This document shows positions 55,501-64,000 of a stretch of DNA of 64,000 nt, one piece after another. Each line of letters opens with the position of its first letter. Position 1 is the stretch's first letter. The stretch lies in the NCBI GenBank assembly GCA_018136815.1, contig CM030938.1, forward strand, positions 4,545,724 through 4,609,723. Direction: 5' to 3'. Below the pieces are notes generated by a model, which had not been told where the DNA came from, made no database searches, and saw only the letters and a list, made by a program, of their open reading frames with translations. The position numbers and the translations under genes are program-made. Source of the DNA: Isochrysis galbana (Eukaryota; Haptophyta; Isochrysidales; Isochrysidaceae).

Positions 55501-55682
55501 CGGCGGAGCCCAGCCTTTCCCTCCTTCCCTTGCCCTGCAGCTGGCGCGAATGGGTCTCGGGTCACTACTCAGGCTGGTTCAGCGGCAACCCTAGCCGCCG
55601 CTACTCAAAGGGTCGTGCAGGCGGTGCGGGGGACCCCGACTCCTCAGAGGGCAGATCCACCACCCTCATGGCGCTGCTATGA
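52586..55682 (+). CDS. processive family 2 glycosyltransferase (cellulose/chitin-synthase-like)
   Basis: Nine exons, all in phase: 52586-53401, 53454-53597, 53693-54052, 54129-54323, 54395-54565, 54657-54869, 54940-55051, 55139-55418 and 55541-55682, giving 811 codons. Three N-terminal membrane helices (e.g. FDLLFLFTLLAAMWLYFSC) precede the GT-A domain. The processive signature is complete: PSLTVLVPCYMPNE, YDADHHPDP (D302, D304), TGFFGGSN, the TED motif (391-393) and QRMRW (430-434). At least four more helices follow (LSLYYILPARWLLLVLSLIT and others), then a Ser-rich cytosolic tail. It should polymerise a UDP-sugar into a beta-linked polysaccharide and export it, for wall, scale or matrix. 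The polymer cannot be told from sequence. Introns are only 52-122 nt, and several donors are GTGNG. Confidence 0.88.
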
Positions 55683-55689
55683 ACTTGGT

Positions 55690-56240
55690 CTGTGCTGCCG
55701 TTAGGCAATAGGCGCCGCTGCGCCGAATTGCCTCCGGGAATCCAAGCGGCCGGTCATTTTCCTCACAGATTCATAGGGACCGTGGCGATTGATGCGTGCG
55801 TCACATTTTGCCATCGCGGCCTGCTCGCCCACAGACGGGTACGATGGCAACAGTCCTAGGTCGGCGCCCTGCACGTCTCCACCATCGGCGAGGGCGGGGC
55901 TCGCGCGGGACTAGCATTCCGCCGTTCACTAAATGTATGCGGTTTCTGCTTGGGGAGTTTGTCCTTGGGTTGTCTTGCCACTCAATTCGAGGCCCACCTC
56001 GGCACCGCAACGCCCATCGGAGAGTAAAGCGCTGCCCGAACGATATTTGGAAGCCGTGCGCTTTTCTGGCAGTGGCACGACGGATTGGCTGAGTGTGGAG
56101 CGCCGAGCTATAATGTGCACTGTGTTGTGTCTCGATCTATTGCTATAGACCCGGGGGGGGGGGGGGGATGCGATGTATGCAGTGTTGAGAAAAACATCTG
56201 AAGATTCAGGGCTAACACCTATTGCTAGACCCGCGCAAAA
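55690..56240. other. 3' flank of the glycosyltransferase gene; no gene seen
   Basis: A G15 run at 56153-56167. Short open frames only. Confidence 0.45.
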
Positions 56241-57285
56241 AAACTATTGTTATAGTTTTAGCGATGGAGCGCGCGCCGACCGCTCCCAGTCCTACGACGC
56301 CACGACGCCCCAACGGGGCCGCCGGAGCCCAAGCGCTCGCAGGCCTCAGCACCGCCTGACAACGACGTTGAAATGGCATCCTCGCCCCCGCCCTCTAGGC
56401 ACCCACCCAAGCAAGAAACAGGTACAATCCTATTCCCTGCAGACACCCAACACCAGAGACCAGAGCCAGGCCCTCCAAACCACCCCCCTCGCCCTGCCTC
56501 AGGATCAAGGACTCCCTGTGGTGTGTGGCAGGACTGCTGCCACCCCCACGGCGGCCACTCCTACTCCTACCATCAGTGCACCCCTAGTGGGCGTGCACTT
56601 CACTCAACAAACAATTCAAGGAGCCTTCCAGGCTGCTTCCAATCTTGCTCCAACAACCCAGCGCTCGTATGCGGAGGCAGCACAGTCAGCACAGCCGGCC
56701 CCTAAAGTGAAGAATCCTAAAGGGGCCACAGCCCAGGGCGTATGGGTTCACGTTGACACGCCCTCGAGGGCCTATTACAGTAGCTTGGGCAAGGTGTTAA
56801 CCCATCTGGCCTCTTGCAAGTGTTGACGCAGGGCACAACAAGTGACAAGTGTTGACATGTTGAGACGCACTTCCACTTGTCGTTGTTGCGGTTGCTGGTT
56901 GCTGATTTTGCTTGCTTTAGTGGGCAGCGCGGCAGCGCGCGCGAGGAAATGCGCGGTCAAATGACAAAATGCCTATCGGGACACGCGCGGCCCCGCGCAG
57001 GTGGCACGCGCAGGCGACGCGCAGCGCGCAACGTGAGCGTCGGCCGGTCGGTCGCGCGCAGCGAGTGCGAGTGCGGCGAGCAGCCGGTCCACGGCCGCGA
57101 CAGAGTGACTATAAAATTCTGGCTAAAATACTCGCGAATAGATTGAAGACGGTAATCGGAAACATAATCTCGAAAGACCAACTAGGTTTCGTACCTAAAC
57201 GCCTGATAGGAGAGGCCACCCACCTCCTGCAACTAACGCAAGCATACCTAGACGAAACGGGCGAGCCCGGACTACTCTTAGCCCA
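56241..57285 (+). mobile_element. LINE fragment (copy i): head, broken ORF1, RT piece
   Basis: Stem AAACTAT / ATAGTTT (56241-56258), ATG five nt later at 56264 reading MERAPTAPSPTTP, with PPEPKRSQASAPPDNDVEM recovered in another frame (so a frameshift), and further ORF1-like sequence (ALVCGGSTVS or PTTQRSYAEAAQSAQPAPK). At 57108-57285 an open frame is clear reverse transcriptase: DYKILAKILANRLKTVIGNI, then SKDQLGFVPKRLIG and EPGLLLA, the fingers/palm start of LINE RT. It breaks before the catalytic motif. Confidence 0.7.
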
Positions 57286-58486
57286 CTTATGAAAGTAGGT
57301 TGGGAGGGCAAATGACGGATGACGGGCATGTGAAACGGACGGGAAAGTGGTTCGGAACGCGACTTGGAGGGACGGAGAGTGTAGGAAGGGCGCGGCGAGC
57401 AGATACCGCTTGCTTATGGCTCGTATGGACTCGTGGACTCGAAAGGAAGACTTAGAAGACTCGGGGCTTGAGGTACTCAGGGGGCTGCAGGTCACCAACA
57501 GGCGATACAGCGGCTGAAAACACACAGATCAACACTCTGCACTCAAACACTAACACTAACAGGCCGGAATCATACGTTAAACGAACCCCCTCTGATGAGC
57601 AGAACCAAGAGCGCTCACCAGAAAAAGAAGAGAGAGAGAGAGAGAACGAGGACTCAAGGGTCAAAACATAATTCGGACTCCGGCTCGGACTATGGAGTAA
57701 AATCCGGTGCCCTCGCGAGTCCTGCCTCGAGTCTCGCGGGGCAGCGCCGAAGGACGCTGAAGGACTCTGAAGGACGCTGAAGGACGCGCTGCGGGACACC
57801 GCTGAAAGACACCACCGCTGAAGGACGCGGAGGGGCGCTGAGGGACGCTGGGATACGCTGAGGGACGCTGGGAAACGCTGAGGGACGCGCTGGGGGACTT
57901 TCGCGCCGGGGGGGTGAGGGAAGAGAACACGGCGTCTCAACGCGCGGACGCGGAAGAGAACCGCCGTCTCGGCGCGCGAAGAGGGGGGGAAGCGGCGGAG
58001 GGGGGAAGGAAATCTGCGGCGGAGGGGGGGGGGGGACAGCGGAGGGGGAGGGGAGGGGAACAGCGAAGGGGGGGGGAGACTGCAGAGGGGGTGAACCGCA
58101 GAAGGGGAGGGAGGAAATGCAAAAATTGGGGGGGGGAGGGCAGTTCTGTTACCTGCATCTCTTACCTTAAACGCGTGGACAATTACCGTAACGCGGTAAA
58201 AATAAAACTCAAATCTTCGTATTTCGGGACGAAAATCGGCGGACTAGGACTGGAGCCCAAGTAGAATCCGAATCTGCACCCCTTGCGTGACCACGACGAA
58301 CATAGAAGGCGATATATAGCGAGGGAGGCACGTGCTCATGCCGAAATATTCATGCCGAGAGGCCTGAATACAACACAGCGTAGCAGCGTAGCAGCAGCAA
58401 CAGGAGGAGCAGCAACAGCAGTATTGGATGGAGCTCACTACTCCCGATTAAATTCCAACGTTTATATTCAACATACATTCTCTCAA
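57286..58486. other. repeat-rich stretch without gene
   Basis: 57745-57905 is a minisatellite of GAAGGACGCT / GAGGGACGCTGGGA-ACGCT units (about 10-15 bp). 57965-58140 is very G-rich. A short frame near 58150-58263 (YLKRVDNYRNAVKIKLKSSY) looks protein-like but has no family. Confidence 0.55.
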
Positions 58487-59612
58487 CTATCAGTAAACTG
58501 ATAGGGTCATGGAGCGCGCGCCGCCTCCCGCCCTCGCTGCCGCGGCCCTCGCCGCGATGGACGAAGCTTTCATGGACACGCCGATGTCGCCGAAGCGACC
58601 ACGCCAAGATGACCCCCCTAGCCAGGTGGGCACAGGAGTCAGCGGCCCCCGCCCGCGCATCACCGAGAACAGCGAGCCCCAAGCCTGCATGTTGGGAGGG
58701 TTTCCGGCTGCCGTGGCTCAACGAGCGCACGCAGACGCGTCGAGCGGGCGCGGGCAGGGCCACCAAGCCCAGCCCTACCCCCTCCGCCCGTGCAGCAGCT
58801 CCATATCACAAGGAGGCCGCAGCGCGGCCTCCTGTGGCTTGAGGATGAGTGGCGCGGCGCGGCGCGGCGCGCATCCTGTTACTTCATCTCACGCTAAAAG
58901 ATACCAAAGGGGGCCACTGACCACACAAGGCACACTAATAGTATCACGCGCAGATCAAACACACACACGGGGGGATTGCGTAGGAGACTCACACAAGCGA
59001 ACAAGGAGAGAAGGGGGGAGATCGCGGCTCGACTCATGCGGCCCTTTTCCCCTCCTCATCCCAATATAAGTTCTAGGGTGCACACCACGCAAAACCACCC
59101 GTGACAGTCTCGATTGGGCATCGCGCATCCTCGACGCTGTTCAGCAGGGAAATTACATATCGGTAGGCCCCTTTCTTAAGTCGTGGGAAAAGATTTCTGA
59201 GTGGACGAGATCAAGACTAATACATACCACTTTCGACTATATGAACCTTCTTAGAAAACAAGCGAAGACTCCGCCCCCGGCTCCAGAGGAGCAAGAGATA
59301 GTCCCTCAGGAAGCAAGAAGATCCGGACGCACACGATCTAGGCGAGATCCTAGTGGATATAGACCATAACTTTTATCTGCGCCGAAGAGGCGACTACCAC
59401 AAAGTCCAGCTCAATGTCATGGGAGAGCCCCACATCCACGAGCGGATTAGCCCCCAACTACTGCCCGACGAACTATACACCCCGCTGAAGTGGGGACGTG
59501 CATACGACGGCCCGGCGGAAACGGCGTACCCGTTACCTCAAGAATACATGCTAAACGGCACGCGTACAACACTAGAGGATGTAAGTGTCAGGGACTTGAC
59601 TAAAGCGTTCCT
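58487..59612 (+). mobile_element. internally deleted LINE (copy j), broken at 59612
   Basis: Stem CTATCAG / CTGATAG with loop TAAA (58487-58504) and ATG at 58509; ORF1 is 186 codons and begins like copy h. From 59101 the frame reads LDWASRILDAVQQGNYISVG, FLKSWEKISEWTRSR and RRSGRTRSRRDP, then shifts by one base into EDPDAHDLGEILVDIDHNFY and LKWGRAYDGPAETAYPLPQE, matching copy e. Homology stops at AAAGCGTTCCT (59612), where the gypsy element begins. The RT and endonuclease parts are absent. Confidence 0.75.
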
Positions 59613-62600
59613 GACGAGGGTGAAGTGGCGACCCCAAAGATAAGGCCTCCAATTTCGGATCGATTCTAGCGCTGCTAGAAGTTCGATTTCAGTAACTGTC
59701 CAATGGCGCTCAGCCGGACTCAAACTACGACCGTAGTATGCAACAACGCGCTCTCTCCCTTCGTCGTCTTTCTGAGCAAGGACGCCGGCGATGCCGAGCT
59801 TGCTAGCACCGTCGGTCTTAACGAGGAAAGGACGGTCGTCTCGAGGAGGTGCGAGTACGGGTTCTTCACAGATAGCTTGCTTGAGATCTTCGATAGCCTG
59901 GCGACAGGCTTCTGTTTGCGACTCGACCGGGACATCGCACCCTTTCCGCGTGAGAGCGGCTAACGGCGCTGCACGGATCGCAAAACGGCGTATAAAACGG
60001 CGGTAGTACGAGCACAGTCCAAGGAAAGAACGGACGGCTTCGATAGAGTTGATTCGGGTAGGGTCGATTTTCGAGACGGCTTCCACTTTCTTGGGATCCA
60101 TCCGAAGACCTTCACGCGAAACAACGTGGCCGAGATATTCAGCCGAGGTGGCAAAGAAAACGCATTTCGACATCTTGCAAGTGAGGCCCGCCCAGATGAG
60201 ACGTTCCAAGACAAGATCAAGACGGTGTAACATTTGTTGGAATGACGACTCTTCCCTGGCCTGCAGCGAGTCACCTACGCCTGTCGACCAGGCGCCGACA
60301 TCATCCAAGTATGGCATACAAATCTCCCATGCCAGCCCACCGAGAACGGCGTCCATGAGGCGGCACATATACGAGGGACCGGATTGAACACCAAAAGGCA
60401 AGTAATTGAACTCGTACTTGCCGCGATGAGTAGTGAACGCGGTGATATGTTTATCGGACTCTTTGATCGGTATACCCCAGAAACCAGATGCCAGGTCCAG
60501 GGTGCAAAGGAATAGAGAATCAAGGTTGCCTTGGCCGGACGACAATCGGTCGATGGCTTCTACCGTGAGGGGAAGAGGGCTGTCCTCTAGACGAAGCTTG
60601 GAGTTGACGTCGCGATAATCTACGCAGAAACGTACGGAGCCATCCTTCTTAGTGACTAGCACGACTCGAGAGGCCCACGACGAATTTGATTTCCTAATGA
60701 TGCCCGCGGACTCCATCTTGCAAACTTCGTCCTCTATGATCTTCTCACCCTCTCGTCCAACTCTAGACGGTGCGTGGCGGTGAGCTTCGGCTCCAGGGTT
60801 GAGCGGTAGCTCTACCTCCATCACGTGAGTGTGATTCGGGTTGGTCGGGTCAATTGCGAAAGCAGCGATACGTCGGGCCAGTAGACGACGAACTTGTTCA
60901 CGTTGGGGCATCGAGAGACGGCCTTCGGGGTCGATCTTGGCTGCCTCGAGGAGCTTACGCTGGTCCTCGTCGAGCGACTCAATCACATCCGGCGAGTTAA
61001 CGGCCCCGACGCGGCGATATGTTCCAGCGTGAATTTTGAATCGAACCTGTAGCGAAGCTACAGGATGGAACGACGGAAGGTGTAGAGGTTTGGGGTCAGT
61101 GTTGACCACCGTAACCGCGATGGTGTGGTCGGAGTTCGACCTCTCTACTTGGGGAATGACGAGAGGAGAGCTATCGATCGTTTCACGCGTAGGGAGTCGG
61201 TCCACGAGCATGGCGCAGTCTTCGTGTTCTCGAAGAGCTAGCGGAATTCGGACGTGAAACGTTGCCCGATGATAGGCCGGGATCGTGATAGGTTCGTGGG
61301 TGTATAGGAGGTACTCGGAGCCACATGATGCCGGCGCTTTGGCGGCAAACTCATCGGCCGTGCTGAAGAGAGGCTCGGTGACTAGCTGGTTGTCGTTTTT
61401 GGTGGCCTGCGGCCCTCGGAAGAAGTCAGTCGTGATTGGGTTCGCGGAGGTCGGACAGACCTGTGCACAAGTCATGCTGACAGGGACCACCGCTATCGGT
61501 GACGTCGAGACGCGAAAGATCGGCGGAGCGTCGGGGCTTGGACTGCCATTAACCTCAAGAGGAGCCACCGTGGATGGAGCACCGAGGGTGATAGAGCCGT
61601 CCGTGCTGTCGGAGGCGAGCTGAATCGAAGCGGCGTGCGTAGCTAAGAAGTCGTTCCCGAGCAGCAGCATCGGGTTGCCTTCAATCACCATGAACGTATG
61701 ACGAAAGAGAAATCCACCGACGGAGAAAACGATCCGAGCCTTGCCTCGCGTGATAAGAGGTAGGCCGTCTGGGCCATGGAGCGGTGTCACTACGGCTTGC
61801 GGCAGCCGCTCGACGCATGCGTCGTTGGGTAGGCTGGACAAGAGGGAAGTGGTCACGACCGACGGGCCAGCTCCGGTGTCAGCGAGGGTGCTGTTGACCG
61901 TGAGAGCGGAGTCGGCCAAGATTACTCCTTCTTTGCCGGTAGCCTCGCCGGAGCGGCAGACCATCAGGTCTCGAACATATAGGCAATGCCTTGGGTAGGC
62001 AGATGGTAGGGTATCCACGACGCTCTCCGGTCGGTGCGTGGTCACGTGTGCGATGGTGTCGGACGGGGACGGGGTTGGTCGACAGCGTGGTTGCTCGGGT
62101 GAATTCGTCGTCAAAGTAGTCGTCGTCTCTTCGGGTACTCCGACTGCCGCTATCGTGGCAGAGAGCCTAGAGGCGTCGTCCTCGTTGGTAGCGGTACAGG
62201 GTGATAGCTTGGGACTAGTGTATCCCAGGCCTCTCTTGTCGGTGGGGTGCCTCGGGTGGTCGGACATCCTTTCCCAGTCTTTCTCGAGACGAGCTTGGGC
62301 TTCTGTCTTGGGTCTTCGAACTAATGAAGCTAGCTCTTCGGCGCGGATGCCTTTGGCTTCCACGAACTCGATCGGCGCTCGGACGGCAGCGGCGAGGTCG
62401 GATTCCTCGACGGCGCCTCGTCCGGCTAGAGCTTGCGATCTTATTTCGTCAGCGGTTTCGAGCGTGACGTTGGACCATTTCTGGTCCCCGTTCACTCCGA
62501 ATGATTGCCATTGTTGGCGCCGCTTCCGGAGAGTCGTCGGCGTCGTCGGACGTGGCGAGCTCGCGCGTGCCGGAGGCGGGGCGGTCCATGGAGAGAATGG

Positions 62601-63998
62601 GTCGTGGAAAGTAGACTCGGAGGCGTAGAGTGGCGTGTCGTTGTCGTGGTTATCGTGGGTTTCTTTTTGGTCCTCGTGGTTGTCTGACTCGGGAGTAGCT
62701 GGACGGGAAACAACGGGGTCGGAAGAAACTTCACTAGTTTCCCTCCCCCTCTCATAACGATGAAGAGCCGACCACGGCTCGTAGGCGGTAGCCTCGGTTG
62801 AGCTAAGTGAAGGCCGGTCCAATAGGCTGCGCCGCGCGCAAGCGAGTAGCCCTAACGCGGACAATATCTTCGTCGATGGCTGGTCTCGCTGTTGGCTCAA
62901 ATGTCGAAGAAGAACAGGCATCCAATGGATCGCCATCGCTCCAGCTACACCGACGTAGGTGCGGCTGCGCAGAGCGCCACGGTGCGGTGAAGGAGACAGA
63001 TTAGCCATGGCTGACTCACGGCCATCCACGACGCAGGTTGGCTGAAGGGGCGGCAGCCCTTTGGTGAGGTACAACCCGGTGGCTTTCTGGTGTCCAGTGC
63101 CGTGCTCCCATGGTTGGACGAATTGGGTCGGGGTCAACCCCCCGACTAAACGGCGAGCTTCCGCATGCATCCGAGGGTTCTCGACCGCTACAAACGGAGC
63201 AGTGGCAGAGGCCATTGACTTGAAGACGCGGGCGGCCGACTCAAGAGCGGCACGACGTCCGGGTTCTCGTGAAAGCCATTGGCTGCTGACGGCGGAGAGG
63301 TACGTGCAGGGCGGGTGGGCGATGACTAGGTCCCAACCTAGGTTTTGGACATGAAGCGCGTCGCCTTGGAAGTGGGGCACGTTGTCAATCTCGGAAGGAT
63401 ATAAATCGCACGTAGCTACATCAGCTCCGGCGAGTAGGAACATGGAGGAGACGACGCCGCTAGTCTCACCAACGACGAGAACTCGTGGGGCGTGACAGCC
63501 AGAAGTCAACCCGTCTTGGACTTGTTGACTCGTCTTCGTGAGCTCCGCGCAAAGCTCATCGAAGTGCTTGGGTAGCGCGGCGGCAGGCGAGGCTAGGGTG
63601 CCGTTGCGAGGCCGGCGAAGCTCTTGGGCTGCCTCCGTGAGGTGCCGAGGTAATACCACCGTAGAGCCGCTCGCTCGTGCACGAAGAGATGCGAGAGCGT
63701 GGAGAGCGGGTGACGGGGTATCATCACGGGTGCCGACATCGGAGTTGTTTCGAGAGGAATCGAAGGACTGGATCGCGGACGCATTGATCGCTGCCACGCG
63801 CATGATGGCGGTGGCAGTGGTATCGAGAGGCAGGCAGTGCTTGGAGGCTGCGACCGGTGGCCGCGGCGACGTAGGACGAATGGAAGTAGACTCGGATATC
63901 GACGACGTGGAGACAGGCTCGGAGGACGGGATTGACGAACAAACTCGGAGAGGTGGGGTGTCGGATTGCGGCGACGGACGCCGCGGCCGCGAGACCAC
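59613..63998 (-). CDS. gypsy polyprotein with embedded cytosine methyltransferase-like domain (partial)
   Basis: Over 1,450 codons, open to the window end; residue numbers count from 63998. A Ser/Thr/Pro-rich part (1-150) is followed by a DNA cytosine methyltransferase-like domain (about 172-360): RVLVVGETSG, WDLVIAHPPCTYLS with the PPC motif near 227, VAVENPRMH near 270, QPWEHGTGHQKAT and RSRTYVGVAGAMAIHW. This is the layout of short phage/bacterial proteins of that class. A disordered Ser/Glu-rich linker leads to a retroviral-type aspartic protease (LADTGAGPSVV near 706; LLLGNDFLATH). RT has VRFCVDYRDVNSKL, FGVQSGPSYM and YLDD near 1230. RNase H has VKTDGASKLGIAGVLAQ and ERHWTVTEIELLAALESIRN. 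After GRHFTLV the frame leaves the element. RT and RNase H copy the RNA; the methyltransferase role is unknown. Confidence 0.85.
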
Positions 63999-64000
63999 CG
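59613..64000 (-). mobile_element. Ty3/gypsy retrotransposon, truncated at RNase H and at the window edge
   Basis: One uninterrupted minus-strand frame carries the pol order protease, RT, RNase H. Integrase, both LTRs and any zinc-knuckle gag are not in the window: the element is cut at 59613 against a LINE and runs off at 64000. The lack of stops over 4.4 kb suggests a young insertion. Confidence 0.85.

Overview
The window looks like nuclear DNA of a GC-rich, intron-rich eukaryotic alga. Short spliced exons, many introns with GTGCG-type donors and one well supported GC-AG intron are seen directly. A haptophyte (Emiliania/Gephyrocapsa-like) or another chromist alga is the best guess from that style, but no lineage-diagnostic gene was found. 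Host genes are islands in a dense mix of simple repeats, one satellite array and fragments of many retroelements.

Layout. 1-1413 is a pyrimidine tract and two heptamer satellites that face each other. 1463-5720 holds a broken exon, an unknown ORF, a stack of nested retroelement 5' ends and a 1.3 kb CT tract. 6219-7899 encodes a modular membrane glycoprotein with proline-rich stalks. 8819-10190 is retroelement 5' ends, a minisatellite and a small Cys/Tyr-repeat ORF. 11209-14707 (-) is a nine-exon RING / zinc-finger / TPR / J-domain gene. 15040-16830 is two retroelement heads. 17719-20300 (-) is an eight-exon serine carboxypeptidase. 21505-25400 is a 204-bp satellite. 26768-28293 (-) is an acyl-protein thioesterase. 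30169-31113 is an ArfGAP. 33304-34473 (-) is an internally deleted LINE. 35315-36675 (-) is a pirin. 38059-40142 is huge CT microsatellites with a 100-base gap, probably inside the first introns of a membrane-anchored lipoxygenase ending at 43422. 44674-46485 is a second deleted LINE, lying against a Hedgehog/Hint-like fragment. 47772-48616 is a metallo-beta-lactamase-fold gene. 48943-51523 is LINE heads, one split by a 940-bp hAT-like element. 52586-55682 is a nine-exon processive GT2 glycosyltransferase. 56241-59612 is more LINE pieces. 59613-64000 (-) is a Ty3/gypsy polyprotein carrying a phage-type cytosine methyltransferase-like domain.

The host genes serve unrelated housekeeping, proteolytic, lipid, trafficking and cell-wall roles; there is no operon logic. 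The coherent story is the mobile DNA. At least ten retroelement heads share a stem-loop placed mostly 4-5 nt before the first ATG, with stem sequences that differ but stay paired. Other retroelement heads share one 17-nt 5' motif. Several copies have lost the middle of the element but keep both ends. These shared 5' structures, the methyltransferase-bearing gypsy element and the RING-TPR-J fusion are the best candidates for something undescribed.
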